The notes beneath the pieces were generated by a model. It ran no database searches. It had not been told where the DNA came from and was given only the letters and a program-made list of their open reading frames with translations. From positions 971,661 to 1,035,660 of the forward strand of contig QANY01009002.1 in NCBI GenBank assembly GCA_003255025.1: 64,000 nucleotides of DNA, read 5' to 3'. Made by a program: the position numbers and the translations under genes. This DNA comes from Datisca glomerata (taxonomy: Eukaryota > Streptophyta > Magnoliopsida > Cucurbitales > Datiscaceae). Below, one piece after another: positions 16,501-28,768 of this stretch (position 1 is its first letter; every line of letters starts with the position of its first letter).

Positions 16501-17340
16501 CCGTTCATGTAGTGGGGGATAGATATAATAGGTCCTATGCCTATGACGGCTGCTCAAAAAAGTTTTTGCCTATTGGTAACCGACTACTTCTCTAAGTGGG
16601 TGGAAGCCGAAGCATATGCGAATATCAAGCGGCTGGATGTGAAGAATTTTTTATGGAAACATGTAATTTGTCATTTAGGCATTCCAAGAGTAATTGTGAC
16701 TGATAATGGACCCCAATTTACAGGCAATGTGTTAAAAAACTTCTGCAGAGATTTGAATATTCGGCACCTCATCCACATGCAAATGGACAAGCTGAAGCTT
16801 TGAACAAAATGATAGTTGTTACTCTGAAGAAAAGACTTTATCAGGCTAAAGGAAAATAGGTAGAAGAGCTTCCAGTAGTCTTATGGTGTTACCGCATCAC
16901 CAGGCGAACACCTATCGGAGAAACACCTTTTGCTCTAACTTATGGAACATAAGCCATCATACCAGTGGAAATTCGTCTTCCATCCTACAGAACTCATTCT
17001 GCAGACATAAATAAAAATAGAGATGCGATTAAAGTTCTTGATAACTTGGAGGAAAAAAGGGAAGTCGCATTAATAAAGCTCCAGAATTACCAACAACATA
17101 TCTCAAGGTATTACAATACTAAGGTCCACCTCAAAAAATTTATAGTTGGCGATTTAGTATTACGAAGGATGTTTCAAAACACTCAAGAAATTGGTGTTGG
17201 CAAGCTCGGCCCAAATTGTGAAGGATCGATAAGATCATACTAGTCACGAGGCTCGGGGCATATACCCATCAAGACGCGAGTGGTCACATAATCCCAAAAA
17301 GTTAGAATGCAATCCACTTGAAGCCTTACTTCATGCCACA
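13535..17340 (+). pseudogene. Tat-element pol (protease, RT, RNase H, integrase), broken
   Basis: Protease: about 13740-14077, with VDPGSAVNIIY (the D-x-G-S catalytic turn, first residue pair altered) and MILGRPWIH. Reverse transcriptase: 14487-15407, with FMPFGL-type MPFGLKNVGATYQR and VYIDYILVK, where the second Asp of the YIDD catalytic pair is Tyr. RNase H: about 15610-15950, with LYVDGSANAKGCGAG, broken by stops. Integrase: 16195-16820, with a His/Cys domain, GIDIIGP and TDNGPQF; the catalytic Glu segment (GQAEALN) is only reached in a different frame. A C-terminal part follows to about 17340 (VEIRLPSYRT). The Tyr substitution and multiple stops mean the polyprotein is inactive. Confidence 0.85.
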
Positions 17341-17626
17341 TTCTCTTAACGATTAAGCTAAGTTTCTTATTTTTCTTTTTTTTTATCATTGCAATATTAA
17401 TAAAATGTTACCTGGGGTTTTTTCAACACATGATTGATCAAATGATGTTTTTCCTCGGGATAGTTAACTTTATTCATTTTCTCTATTTTATGTACTTTGT
17501 GATAATGACAAAGAAGATAACAATGTCGAATTAGAAATAACGAACGTGTTTACATACGCGATTAATTCATAATCTGGAATAAAGTCCTAGCCCCCACACA
17601 ACTAGGCAGATCGACCCTACGCCCAT

Positions 17627-17716
17627 TAAGTCCTTATTCGATGGAATTTGGCACTAAGTCCTCATTGGATGGGATGAGGCACAAAAGTCCCAACTTGATG
17701 AAGTTCGGCATTCGGT
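17627..17716 (+). repeat. Three imperfect ~29-bp direct repeats after pol
   Basis: Units begin aagtcctta, aagtcctca and aagtcccaa, and each contains a ttggatg- or ttgatg-like core followed by ggcact/ggcaca/ggcatt. They lie between the end of pol and the antisense gene. Confidence 0.65.
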
Positions 17717-18011
17717 CACAGCCAAATTCGGCCTTTAACCCACTAAAAGTCCTGCTGTGTGGAGTCAGACACCTCAATTTTATAAGGTTTTTTTAGCTTC
17801 TTGTTATCGCTAGACCAGCAACATATAAAAGAAAAGTTGAGACCATGAACAAAATATTCAACTATCTTAATACAATCGAAAAAAGAGAGTGAAATTCATT
17901 AATTCATTCAAAATGAAGTTTTAAGGTTCGACATTATCAAAGTCTTACTTTACAAAAGTCCATTCAGAAATAAAGTAAGCAGAAGTTCTACATTAAAAAA
18001 ATCATTAGGGC

Positions 18012-20250
18012 CTAACATAAGTCATAGCCGACATCTGTAATAGTACCATCAAAAGTTCCAGAATCTCCAAAAATAGTAGAAGCATCTCTAGCCGTAGAAG
18101 CTTGCGCCGGTATGAGTTTTGATACACTTGCTGCTGGAGTAAAAAAACTCAATGACTCATCAAGTTGGGTATCAATATCATCTTCCTCGGTGTTATAATC
18201 TTCAACATTTTCTTCCTCAGTTGCAAATGCGATCAGTGACCATTTTTCTATTTTTCCATCTTTATATTCAACCTTCATCATATCTCTGTCTGCGAGGACC
18301 CCAGCATAATAAAGGTTCTTTCTTTCTTCCTTGGTTTCAATCCTGTTCTCCTCCAACCTCTTCACTTTATCCTTTAAGTCTCCATAATCCAATAAAAGTT
18401 GATCCCACTCGCGAGATATGTCATCCAGTTTTGACTCTGTCGAGATCAATTGTGACTGGACCGTGTCTTTTTCTTTCTCCAACTTAACCACTTTATTTTT
18501 TAAGATTGTCGTCTCAGCCTTGATAAGATTAAACTCAACCTTTATCTCCTGCAAATCATCCTCAATTTTTGCTTTATCATTTTCTTTTTGAATAGTCCGG
18601 TTATATAAGTCCAAAAGAGATTGAGAAACCTGCAAGAAGAAATATTTTATTGGTTATCATTTACTAAGTTACCAAAAGAATAAGAAATAGAAAGAAAGGT
18701 CACCCTCATCGATTGAGCAACGACTGAAAGATAAACTTAGTCATCCTCTTTTGAAGATAAGACTTTCTGATCACGACTCTAGTAAATCACAACTTCACTC
18801 GGTTTATCTTTTTCTTGAAATGATGAACTAGGAGTAATAGGAATGAGAAGTCCTCTAAATGGACGTTCAGACTAAGAAGCGCCAGAGGTGGCCGGTAGAG
18901 AAAGCACAACTGATGGTTCAGATCTCGACCGTTTCTAGCCTTAAGCATCCAATATCAATTGCTTGAGGAAGGGTTGGAGTCAAATTCTCTATCCTTGGTA
19001 CTTTAGGTACATTTAGTACCTTCTGTTTCTTTCTTGCAGTAGCATTAGCCCTCGCCTTTCTCTTCATCTCCTCAATATTATCCAACGGAGGAGCATTTTT
19101 TATGTTGGCTCTTGCTCTTTTCTTCACTTCCTCAATATCATTCAGCGGAGGAGCATCCTTTATCATATATGCCATGGCTAGAGGAAATTTTTTTCGAATT
19201 CAGTTAAGGGCGGATCATTTTCAAAAAAGGAGTAACTTCCATACAAGTAATTCGATGCACATCTATCTAGTGTTAATCTATTAAACTCAAGCGGAAAGCA
19301 AGGAATACCTTTGGGAATGTTCTCTACACAACCCCAAAGCCATGCATCCTTAAGGTTTTCTGTGGAGCATAAAAATTTTCAATTACGATCAGGTATCGTG
19401 AGATATGCATCAAGAATATCTTGCAAAGATCTGGATATTGGAATACGAGCAGTCAAGTCAATTACTGAAAAAAAGTAAAAAAAACATAAATTCAATTAGA
19501 CGACAGGATGAGAATATACACTACAAACAGAAGTAAGCATCTAATACCTGGGATACCCCAACTGGTCCTGACCCGGACATCATGAACATGCTCGTGTGGA
19601 CCACATTCCCAAGGACCTCGAACCTAAAACAGTCGCGGACTAAAATGTTTATTACTAGCGGGAAGTTGGTGAAAAAGATCTAAACCACCCCTATGACTAA
19701 AAGAGTACTGGCCGAAATTCTTTTGATGTTGAAATAAGGAGAAGCAACCTCTCATCATACTTAATGAAGTCCCGACGCCAGTTTTCTGGCCAAGGATGAT
19801 CAAAGAAATGAGAATTCGCCATGCATTCAGAAGAAGCTGAGTGGGAGCTAAGTTATAATGTTTCATTACCGTTCGGATAAATGGGTGAAGAGGTAAACAG
19901 AAGTTGACCCAACGCAATGAAAACTCATAAAAAGTAACCTAACCTTCTAATTCTGAATATACTCTCTCATCTTGACTAGGGGCACGTAATTCAATGGAAG
20001 ATGGAATGTCATATTATCCTCGTAATTTTTTAAGATCATTAGTACACATTTTAGAGAAAGGCCATTTGCCCTCCGGAACACCTTGAAACACAGTTTCGAC
20101 ATACTCTTCAAAATCAGACTCATTAATGACTGACTCACATTCAGATGAAGAAGAATCTTGTGTGGACACACTAGACTCTTCATGGGATGATTCTCGGGTG
20201 ACAGAATCAGACATATTATGAGAATCAACAGACGTCGAAGAAGTACTCAT
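18012..20250 (-). pseudogene. Antisense gene of the Tat element (Transposase_28-like), broken
   Basis: Read on the opposite strand to gag-pol. It starts with MSTSSTSVDSHNMSDS and an acidic Ser/Glu-rich N-terminus, followed by WPFSKMCTNDLKKL. After a stop the same frame continues with YEFSLRWVNF, then LPLHPFIRTVMKHYNLAPTQ and NAWRILISLIIL. These match the pattern of the 'putative gypsy type transposon' family (Pfam Transposase_28) found in extra antisense ORFs of Tat elements. A KARAN-type repeat (APPL-NDIEEVKKRARAN, then APPLDNIEEMKRKARAN) lies at about 19040-19170. The last 207 residues (18635-18012) form a Lys/Glu-rich coiled coil. The role of this gene in the family is not known. Two stops and later frame changes make it a relic. 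Confidence 0.75.
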
Positions 20251-20753
20251 TTGAAAGTAACTAGTGAAAGAAACGGCAAGGCAAGATTGAAATACCTTCG
20301 CCGAAAACACCACCAAAACTTCATCAGGAAACGTCGTCGAACAATGCTGGAAACGTCATCGGCAATTTCACCGGAAACTTCGTCAGAAAATATTTCTGGC
20401 AAAATTTAAAGATAATTGAGGAATGAGAATGAAGAAGTTGAAGTTGTGGTAAACATAGGAGATGAAGAAGAGTAAAATAGGTGGTGTAATTTTAAACCAA
20501 TGTCCAAGATCATCCCACATGGTGTTCATCTAAAGTAAAAGATTGAATTCACATGGATGACAATCCATGTCACAATTATTTAAATAATGAATTAATTAAT
20601 GGATGTGGATGAAAGCACGCGGATCATTATCCGTGCATTTCATTCTCATAAATTTGTCCAAGGATCATAAATAATAAGGATCAAGGTTAGCAATTAATTC
20701 ACGCAGATCACAATCCGTGGCTGGAATCCAATCATTGAACCATGGAGCATGGC

Positions 20754-21034
20754 CTGGCCGAACCGCCCTGGGTCAAGCTAAATTTGGCCTTGCCGAACTG
20801 CTCCATGCCTAGCTCAGTTTAGTCTGGCCGAGCTCAGTTCAGCCTGCCCGAATGGCTCTAGGCCGAGCTCAATTCGGCCTGGCGGAGCTCAGTTCAACCT
20901 GGCCGAACTGCTTCATGCCGAGCTCGATTCGGCCTGGCTGAACAGCTCCAGCCCGAGCTCAGTTCAGGCTGGCCGAACTGCTTCAGGCCGCACACAGTTC
21001 GTTCTGGCCAAACCTTTCCAGGTCGAACTGTACG
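20754..21034 (+). repeat. 35/20-bp minisatellite before the 3' LTR
   Basis: Units start at 20754 and follow lengths 35, 35, 20, 35, 20, 35, 35, 35, then a partial unit from 21004. The full unit reads roughly ctggccgaactgctccatg followed by ccgagctcagttcggc. The two short units lack the middle 15 bases. The array has a higher GC content than its surroundings. Confidence 0.9.
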
Positions 21035-21202
21035 AACCAAATAGCTCGGCTTAGAAGAAGGGTTTGGTCTAGCACATCTTGATCACACTCAGTATCGGCT
21101 AAGGAACTGGCAATCTGACCTATCTAAGAAATTGTTGTGAACGAGATAAAATACTTCAAAGAATCTAAAGTTTTCACTCGGATTTCTGAAGTGGAGGCAA
21201 AC

Positions 21203-21300
21203 TATAGAAGGTCCAATAATTGTATTAGGAATTTTTTAAATAAAGTCACACTCGACCCAATTCCTACATAAAGATCTCCTACGAATCTCAAACAATTGAA
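21203..21300 (+). repeat. Truncated 3' LTR of the Tat element
   Basis: Matches the first ~95 bases of the 5' LTR with substitutions (tatagaaggtccaataat against tgtagagggtccaataat; cctacataaagatct in both). It is preceded by gaagtggaggc, a plausible polypurine tract. The remaining ~770 bases of the LTR are absent. Confidence 0.8.
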
Positions 21301-21304
21301 CCTA

Positions 21305-21428
21305 TAAGTCCTTATTCATTTGTCATCTTTAAATAAATTCTTTATCTAACTAAATAACTCTACCTTTCAACATTTACACGTAAGTCCTTATTCATTTGTT
21401 ATCTTTAAATAAATTCTTTATCTAAATT
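21305..21428. repeat. 46-bp direct repeat next to the LTR break
   Basis: aagtccttattcatttgt followed by atctttaaataaattc and tttatctaa occurs at about 21308 and again at about 21384, 76 bp apart with one or two differences. Confidence 0.8.
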
Positions 21429-22990
21429 AATGTAACATGTCGGTTAGACTAATTGTTTTTTCAAGTCCGAATGTTTCTAAAATTGCAAATTTTATGGTAG
21501 AAACTCAATTACGAAAAAATAAAATGCATAGATAAATTAGCTAAAAAAGAATGTACATGATAATATATAGACTTGTTTTTTCAATTTTAGCAAGAAATTA
21601 AGATATGTGTTTAAATACTTACAATAAATAAATAATTAAGCATAGTTGATAAAAATGTACGGAAGTACAGTTGAGGCACCCGTCAATCTCGTTAACAGGC
21701 AGCAACAAATCGGCCACCCTCTTTGACTATTGCCAGCCCATCCCCAACTTCACTCTTTTTTTTGATACGTGTAAACGTATCAAATGACTTGCTTATATAT
21801 ATAATTCTTATTATACTAACACTAACTTCCTTGCTTTAAAAAACACTAATTTCCTTTTAATTCTACGTGACAGTGATTCGAGTTGTTATCGTTCAAATCA
21901 TTGGTCTAATATTGAATATAACTTTTTTCTTAAGGAAAATGTCTAGTATTTACAAGGTTCAAATAATTAAACGTTAAATATAGTGTCCGTTAAAAAATTA
22001 ATGTGAGTTGTGAATTACAGTAACTATTAGAGTTGATTGTTTTATTAATTATAGTGAAATTTTGCCAACATGTAATATGAAGTTCTATTACTGCATATTC
22101 TCGTTATTATCATATAGTATATACTTTTATTTTTGCAAATAGAGAATATTTTAATTTATCATAAAAAAGAAAGTTGCATGCCCTAATTGCCATATCACTT
22201 GTACAAGTATAGTTGGTGAATTTAATTTATTTTATAATTGACAATTTATTAAAATAGATCAAGGAACTCTAATCAAATAATTATTTTTAAAAAGTGAGGA
22301 AAATGTTTTTAAAACTTCTTTCTTATATGAGAAGTCTTTTTATCAAAATTCTAATATGAGAATTGGCCTTTTATATACGAAAATCTTTTATTATTAATCA
22401 ATTAGTTAATTAAAAAGGCAAACAAACTTTCTGGAAGCTGCCCATACTTTACAGTTGAGAACCCTGACGGCACAAGTTCTCGTTGCGGGACCCACTTAGA
22501 TAAGCTGGCTCATAAGCCGAGCCGATTTGATGTGGGCCCATTTTAAGTACCACGAAGTTGTTATATGCCACTTGGCAGATGGTCGGGCCCATGGTTGAAA
22601 GTGGGTCCTACTAACAAGAGATGTACCTTAAAGCATTCATTTATTAAATTTAATTAATCCATTCAATTATAATAATAATTAATATATTAAAAAAATTATA
22701 GAAAAATGATCGATGCAAATGAAAACAATCAATAACATATAAAAAAGAAAAAACCTAACAGACGTACAATAAAATAACCAAATGAAGTTCAACAGTCAAA
22801 CGAAATTTCTCTTTAGATAAAAATATAAGAAACCTAAATTATAAGAGAGATCACTGCCAAATAAAAAAAATGCAAGAAACCCAACACAACTTCTGTGATT
22901 TCCATTGTTGAGTTGGAAGAATTGTGCAAGATAAAGAAAAAATTGAAATATAAAGATAGATATGGAGATAAACAGAGAGACCAAAGAAGA
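21429..22990. other. AT-rich spacer with one GC-richer island
   Basis: No gene seen. Position 22430-22620 is distinctly richer in G and C than its surroundings and contains two gggccca/gggccc motifs, which in plants occur in promoters, but no transcript unit could be attached. A short inverted repeat ttgatacg-tgtaaa-cgtatcaa lies near 21760. Confidence 0.4.
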
Positions 22991-23002
22991 GAGGCTGCTC
23001 TT

Positions 23003-23080
23003 GCAGGAACGAAGCTTCATCAACGGGAACAGAGCTTCACTAGCGGGAACGGAGCTTCACCGGCATGAAGGAAGCTTCGT
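23003..23080 (+). repeat. ~20-bp tandem repeat (gggaacggagcttcac)
   Basis: Four imperfect units with the core g-aac-gagcttca followed by four variable bases. The following ~120 bases contain ggttcggt-type motifs on both strands, seen again at 27330-27680. Confidence 0.7.
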
Positions 23081-23797
23081 GTGGTTGCTGATCTCCATTA
23101 GAGGTGTTCACGGTTCGGCGATAAAACTGAACCATTCATGTTAAAAGAACCTAACTGACCGAACCGTGAGTTTCGGTTCGGTATTGTTAATTAAAAATAA
23201 TTAATAAAATAATTTTATAATGATCTTATTGAAAAAATATATAAAATTAAAATTTTGTTTCGGTGTTGTTTTATAAAAAATTATATATAAATATAAAAAA
23301 TATATAAATTTAATGTTTCGGTTCAGTTCGGGATAATTTTGAACACTTCTAATTTTCATGAGTCTTCACCTTTATTTTTCTTAATCTCATGTAATCCCCC
23401 TTAAAAAGAGGTGACTAAACTATCACATGTGGGTGAGGCTAAAGAGTCTCACCTTTGTTTTACCAAACGTCACACAATACTAAAATAGTATTGTCTTACC
23501 TTTAGTACTGCACAATATGAATTACTAAACAAACCCTAAAAGTCAATAAAGGCTGGATTAGGATGATCAACTATGATTTGTGGGGTATAACGACAACATC
23601 GTTCAAAGGTGAATGATTGTTATTTCAACGGACATGATTTGATCTGTTTGGATGAAGTTAGAGATTGGGCTGGACAAAATCATTTGACTCTCTCTTCCCT
23701 TAGTAAAGTTAATTTTTGGACTAATCACCCGGACAAAACCATATGATTTGATATTACTATTGGATTGAATTTAGTATGTTTGGTCATTTTTTCGATG

Positions 23798-24045
23798 AGT
23801 TAATTTAGTCTTTAAACTTGTTTCATCCAAAAAATTGGTATATTATTGGTTTTTCGTCGATTAACCAATGTCTGTCAATAACGATGTCTCAGACACAGTG
23901 TTATATAACTAATATAAAAGCTCTAAAACTCCATTTTATTTTAAGATTTTCCGTCAACATGTTAGGGTGTTAGTTAACGGGATGAACGAATAGATGAGTA
24001 ATTGTACATAAAGAAAGTTGAAAGACTTAACCGACTCATTTTAAA
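23798..24045. mobile_element. Possible MITE with weak terminal inverted repeats
   Basis: gagttaatttagtctttaaa near 23798 pairs with the complement of a segment ending at about 24043 (gagtcggttaagtctttcaa); 18 of 24 positions agree. No coding sequence. The boundaries and a target duplication were not resolved. Confidence 0.35.
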
Positions 24046-24119
24046 ATCAATGGGTGAAATTACTAAACCCCCTATATAATATACAAAATCCATTATCTAT
24101 TAAAAATATACTAAATCTA

Positions 24120-27100
24120 TGATATATTAAAAATGAGAAGTAGATGGCAATCATTTGTTTTTTACAGTATTATCTACATATTATTCATTCATTTTCTTAT
24201 AGAACAGGAAACAAGTAATTAATAAATAAGTTATAGATTAAAATTTGATCAACAAGTTCAAAGATGTTAGTAAAAGGATTGTAACATATAAGATAATTAC
24301 ACTTTCCATTCATTTGTCTAAATATAGTGAAAATTTAAACTATCTCTATAAAATTAAAATAATAGATAACATATTTTTTTGAAGTTTAGTCAAACTATAT
24401 TTTAAAAGATGTTAGAATACTTTATATGTTACATAAATACAAAGTAATTCTTTTTACAAATGATAAATTGAATTTGTAATAAAAGTTGAATAGCAAGTTT
24501 TAAATAAAATAAAGAGAATATGAAATTAAAATTAATTTAATGTTTCTTATTTTCTAATTTTGACGACACATTTATACTAGATGCTCTTTTTTTGCTAAGA
24601 AATGTTTTTGTTCTAAAACTTGGTTATAATAATAATATGGCAGTAAATAAAAGTGATGCGATAACATTTTCTCGGTTTTGCTCAAATATATTGAAAACAA
24701 ATAATAAGTGTTCAATCATTTTCTTAAACTCACGTCAACACAACATCATAAAGTGAGGATTTGAGCTAAAATTGTAATGCAATTATTTACACGTGCATTC
24801 CAAGTGTTTATTGACTAGTATTTTAGTTAGATAATTGAATAAAGTAATGGGTAAAAAATGAGCGTAAGATGGGTTCAACCTAGAGTAATACAATGAGTTC
24901 TCAAACTATAATTGCATAGCAATGTTTCAACTACTTGTGTTTTGGAGGGTGGATAAAGTTGGCAGCAACTACTTGTTTGTTTGTTTTTTTTTTTTTTTTT
25001 TTTNNNNNNNNNNNNNNNNNNNNNNNNNNGGGGGGGGGGGAGGGGGCATTGAGCCGGCATGATCTTGTGTTGTTACAGTTGTCTGTGTCAATAACAAAGT
25101 AATTGGTGAACTATTAACTGCTCAAGTGAAACATGTCTTGGCTCGTTCCTTCTCCTACCACAAATTCATTTGTTATGACCTTCTTAGCCACACTACTTGT
25201 ACTTAACGACAATCTCACACCTACTCATTTATCAGTAAGGTCCCTCGAAAGTGGGCACTCTCTTGTCTTAATAAGGTTCTATTCTTATTTTCTTTTCAGG
25301 TCTTATAGACTATTTGTGTGATACTATGGTGAAATCAATGGATGCAGACCCCTTTTCACCCATTGCTCAAGGTCGGTAATAGGTCCTATATATGATTGGT
25401 TCATAGGCTTTCAAGTAGGTTGACTTACTATAACGCAAATTAGTTTAATCTATAGTTTTTAGAAATAACGCACTAAAACACTCGCAAGGTGATGTATCAT
25501 GCGTGAGAAAAGTCCTAAATTGAGATTTACTCCACGGACGAAGGTTTCTAGAATTAAGGCATTCACATACCACCATACCGTAGAATCTTCCATAAATAAT
25601 ATATACCAATCTCCTAGTGGGTTTTGGTTGCTCCTGCCCACTTCAAGAGCAAAGATTCAAACCATTCCCTCCGATTGCCAATTTGTAACAATTTACCACA
25701 CCCCCTTAAATTGATAGCTTCACAGATAGTTAGAGTAGTTGTTTGAAAAAAAATAAAAAGAAACAAGATTTTTTTTCTTGGTACCTTGTTCTTAAATATG
25801 AAACTTTTTTCTCTTTAATCACATTGAAAGCATCAAAGTTCTTCTCTTTCAAGGTAAAGTGATCTCACATTCCCGATTGGGATATCACTCGCGAATAAGA
25901 GTAGAAGAATGCAAGTTGTTATTGTCAGTATTAGAAAATGTTACTGCCCTACCTTCACTCTCTATTTCTGTCTTTTGAAACAAGTAAGGTGTTCTTCCTT
26001 CATCCTCCATTCCCATTTTGACCGGAACTCATATGATTAGTGAGAAAACAAGTTTTAAAGAGATGGTACTTCACTTTACCGACATTTCAGTGTTCCAACA
26101 ACTTGTTTAAAATTTTTTTAAGTCAATCAAAATTAGAGTATACTTTTAATAAATTTATATTTGAACAAATTTCTTTCTTTATTTTATCTTTTCATGCGAG
26201 ATATGTGATTATAGATTGTCTTCATAAGGAATAATTGTAAAAATATCAATTTTTTAGCTCAAACTTTAGAAGAGATTGCATAACTTGTTTTTTTTTACAA
26301 AAATGATTGGAAAATTATTTACATTTTTATATTTTTATAAATAAATTATTTACTTCATTCATTTTCAGTCATTTTTATGTAAAAAAAAACCATTTTTACA
26401 GATTACACTTGCCAAGTTTTTCTTGTTCATAAAATGTATGTTTTGTGAAAAATGGTCGGCAAGGCCATGCAGAAACTGTGAATGGAGTGGCAACCATAAA
26501 AATACAGAGATCCTAGTAGATAGTCTCATTATACAGTTATAAGTTATTATGTGGCCTAAAATAATTTATAGTGGTTAAATGACCCTTTTTAATTAGTGTG
26601 ATAAGTAATTATTATATAATTGTCTAAAACACCTTTACTCACTATTTTGGCATGCTTTGTTTTTTTGAAATTCTGATTTGAAATTATAATTTTTAAAACT
26701 TCCACTATTAACGGGTTGGTTATAGAAGATAATTTTAGTTTAAAATCAAAGAAATGTATTATTGAGATTAATTATTTGATTCTTGGTTTGATATTGTTTG
26801 TTATCAATCTCATTCATTTACTTTAAGTTCTTTTATTGCCATTTACAGTAAAAAAATTACAATCATGGAAAATATTTTTTTAGAACTATGTGATCGAGAT
26901 ATTTTTTTACAAAATCTCATAATTTTATGAGTAATAGTTGAAATTTGAATTTTTGAAAACACTTTTTGATATACTTCGATATTTGTAAGTTAATTAATTT
27001 AATAATTAAAAATGTCATTCTTGTTAAAATATCTCATAAATTTAGGTCATTCTTGACATATGAATAACCTATATTTTCTAAGAAGATAATTGAATTCTAT

Positions 27101-28060
27101 AGAGTTATTTTCAGAAACTACAACATTCTAAAATATTGTGTTTAGTTAGTGATCTATTTTTACTTTGTATCTTAAAGTAGATAATTTATTTCCTGACACT
27201 ATAAAAAATTATCATTGAAAGGGAAAAGTTACGATGGTAATGCGAAATGGTATGACCAATCAAGTGAATAAGAATCTTCAACATCACCTCAATTACAAAT
27301 TCAAAACAAATGGGAGTAGTGTAACATAAATTAAACCGAACGTAATTTATAAATGAACCGACCATAACTGTTATTTAAAAATAAACCGAACTGATCAAAA
27401 TCATATTTGAAAATGAGCCGAACCTAATATATTTTTTTTTATAATTTTCAACATAAAAACTCAAATCTTAACTTCAAAATTAAAAATGAGAAATAAAAAA
27501 ATAGAAAACTAAAGTTTATGTTCAGTTGAGAACGAGATTACATAATAAAAAAAAATAGAAATCATAAGTTTCGGTTCTATTAGAAAGTTACAAAAAATTC
27601 TAAACCGACAAGAACTTCAGTTCTTTAATTTTATCAAATTGAACTGAACCAAAGATACTTAAAGAACTAACTGACAGGTCAATTTGGATTCCGTAAAAAA
27701 TTGGTCACCCCTACTCATGATCTCTTAAATTTGAATGTAAAACATAACTCTATTGAATTAATTAGCAAAGTAAAAAAATGAAAAAGTTGATCACTGTGTT
27801 GCAATAAAACAGAAGATTTTCTTATTTTAAGAACATATTAAAATGGTATCCAAGTCAACTTTACTCAATATTGAGATTATTTTTCCCAGCTGTAGTTTGA
27901 ATTAAGTTTGGCAAGTTTATTGAACTTTGTACAATTTCTGTATTATCATATATTTATTCAAATAGACAAACCCAACGAGAAGGAGCTAAGCCAGCCATAC
28001 CGGACAAGCTTAGCCATCTTCATGCACTGAAGATGTTGATTCTCTTTTGTTCCACAAGAA
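24120..28060. other. AT-rich intergenic DNA, no gene seen
   Basis: Contains the assembly gap and several short open frames without similarity I recognise. A ccgaacc/aaaccgaac-rich stretch at 27330-27680 resembles the 23.1-23.3-kb motif and may be part of a dispersed repeat. Confidence 0.4.
25004..25029. other. Assembly gap (26 N) between poly-T and poly-G
   Basis: A long T run directly before the Ns and a G run directly after them indicate a low-complexity sequencing or gap-filling problem rather than natural sequence. Confidence 0.95.
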
Positions 28061-28262
28061 ATCAAATCCAACGGCTATGATTAACAGCAGCCCTCTGTAT
28101 TCTTATCTGCTCTGACTCTGACTTGACCGAAAGAGAGAGAGATATAGAGAGAAGCGTTGAGCTAAAAAGGGGGACCAGCCCGCCATTAATGCATTTCTCC
28201 CACCTTCCTCCCAACCCTTTCCATCCATATCTTCTTTTCTAATTAGACAAAGCTTGGCTGAA

Positions 28263-28264
<2 letters not shown>

Positions 28265-28303
<39 letters not shown>
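28265..28303. repeat. (CT)n microsatellite upstream of the kinase
   Basis: About 19 uninterrupted CT units some 460 bases before the kinase start codon. Its position suggests promoter or 5' leader, where CT tracts are common in plant genes. Confidence 0.95.
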
Positions 28304-28305
<2 letters not shown>

Positions 28306-28768
28306 CGTCTTTGGGTATGTGCGTCTGCCTGTATCTGTTTTGGGAGAGGTCCACAGAAATTCTTTAGTATATGAGAAGAACTAGAAAACTGAACTGGACC
28401 TCGCTCTATCTACTTTCATCTCTCTGTAGCCTACCCAGTTAGTGACTGGCCGTTCCGGAGAGAAAGTGGTTAGCAATTAAACTCCTCTCGTTCTCAACCA
28501 TGAGTTTGGCGTCTTTTGTTTTTTAGTATTTGTATTTTCATTAGAGATGGAGTTTGGTCAAAAGATTTTCCTAAAGGGGTTTGTTTTCTTTTGAGTAATG
28601 ATTCAACTTTCTTTTACAAAGAAGTTGGTTTTTTCACACTCAGATCTGCTTACTTAAGTAATTGGACTGTTCAATTTCATTTCACCTAGAAATTTGAGTG
28701 CATCTGAATGTCTTACTCTTTGTGATCTATAGGGAGGAAAGCTAGTGAACTTTTGGGGATCAGTTTTA

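Larger units (their letters stand above)
11006..21300 (+). mobile_element. Ty3/gypsy retrotransposon, Tat lineage, degenerate
   Basis: The order is 5' LTR, tRNA-Asp-type primer site, gag, protease, reverse transcriptase, RNase H, integrase, an antisense gene, a minisatellite, a purine-rich stretch and the beginning of a 3' LTR. The primer region gccgtctgtgggg and the antisense gene after pol mark the Tat branch (Retand-like). The first ~95 bases of both LTRs match (gtccaataat, cctacataaagatct), but the 3' LTR stops after about 98 bases, so no target duplication can be read. Every coding part carries stops or frameshifts. It sits in the gag start of the older copia element. Confidence 0.85.

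Noticed and set aside
18152..18487. A 111-codon plus-strand frame
   Set aside because: It is the opposite-strand shadow of the coiled-coil part of the antisense Tat gene.
20754..21034. Possible CRISPR-like array
   Set aside because: The units are head-to-tail with no unique spacers, and the context is a plant retrotransposon.
24875..25060. A minus-strand frame with unknown residues and Lys repeats
   Set aside because: It spans the N gap and the homopolymer runs.
28103..28354. An 83-codon minus-strand frame with a Glu-Arg repeat
   Set aside because: The repeat is the reverse reading of the CT microsatellite in the kinase leader.
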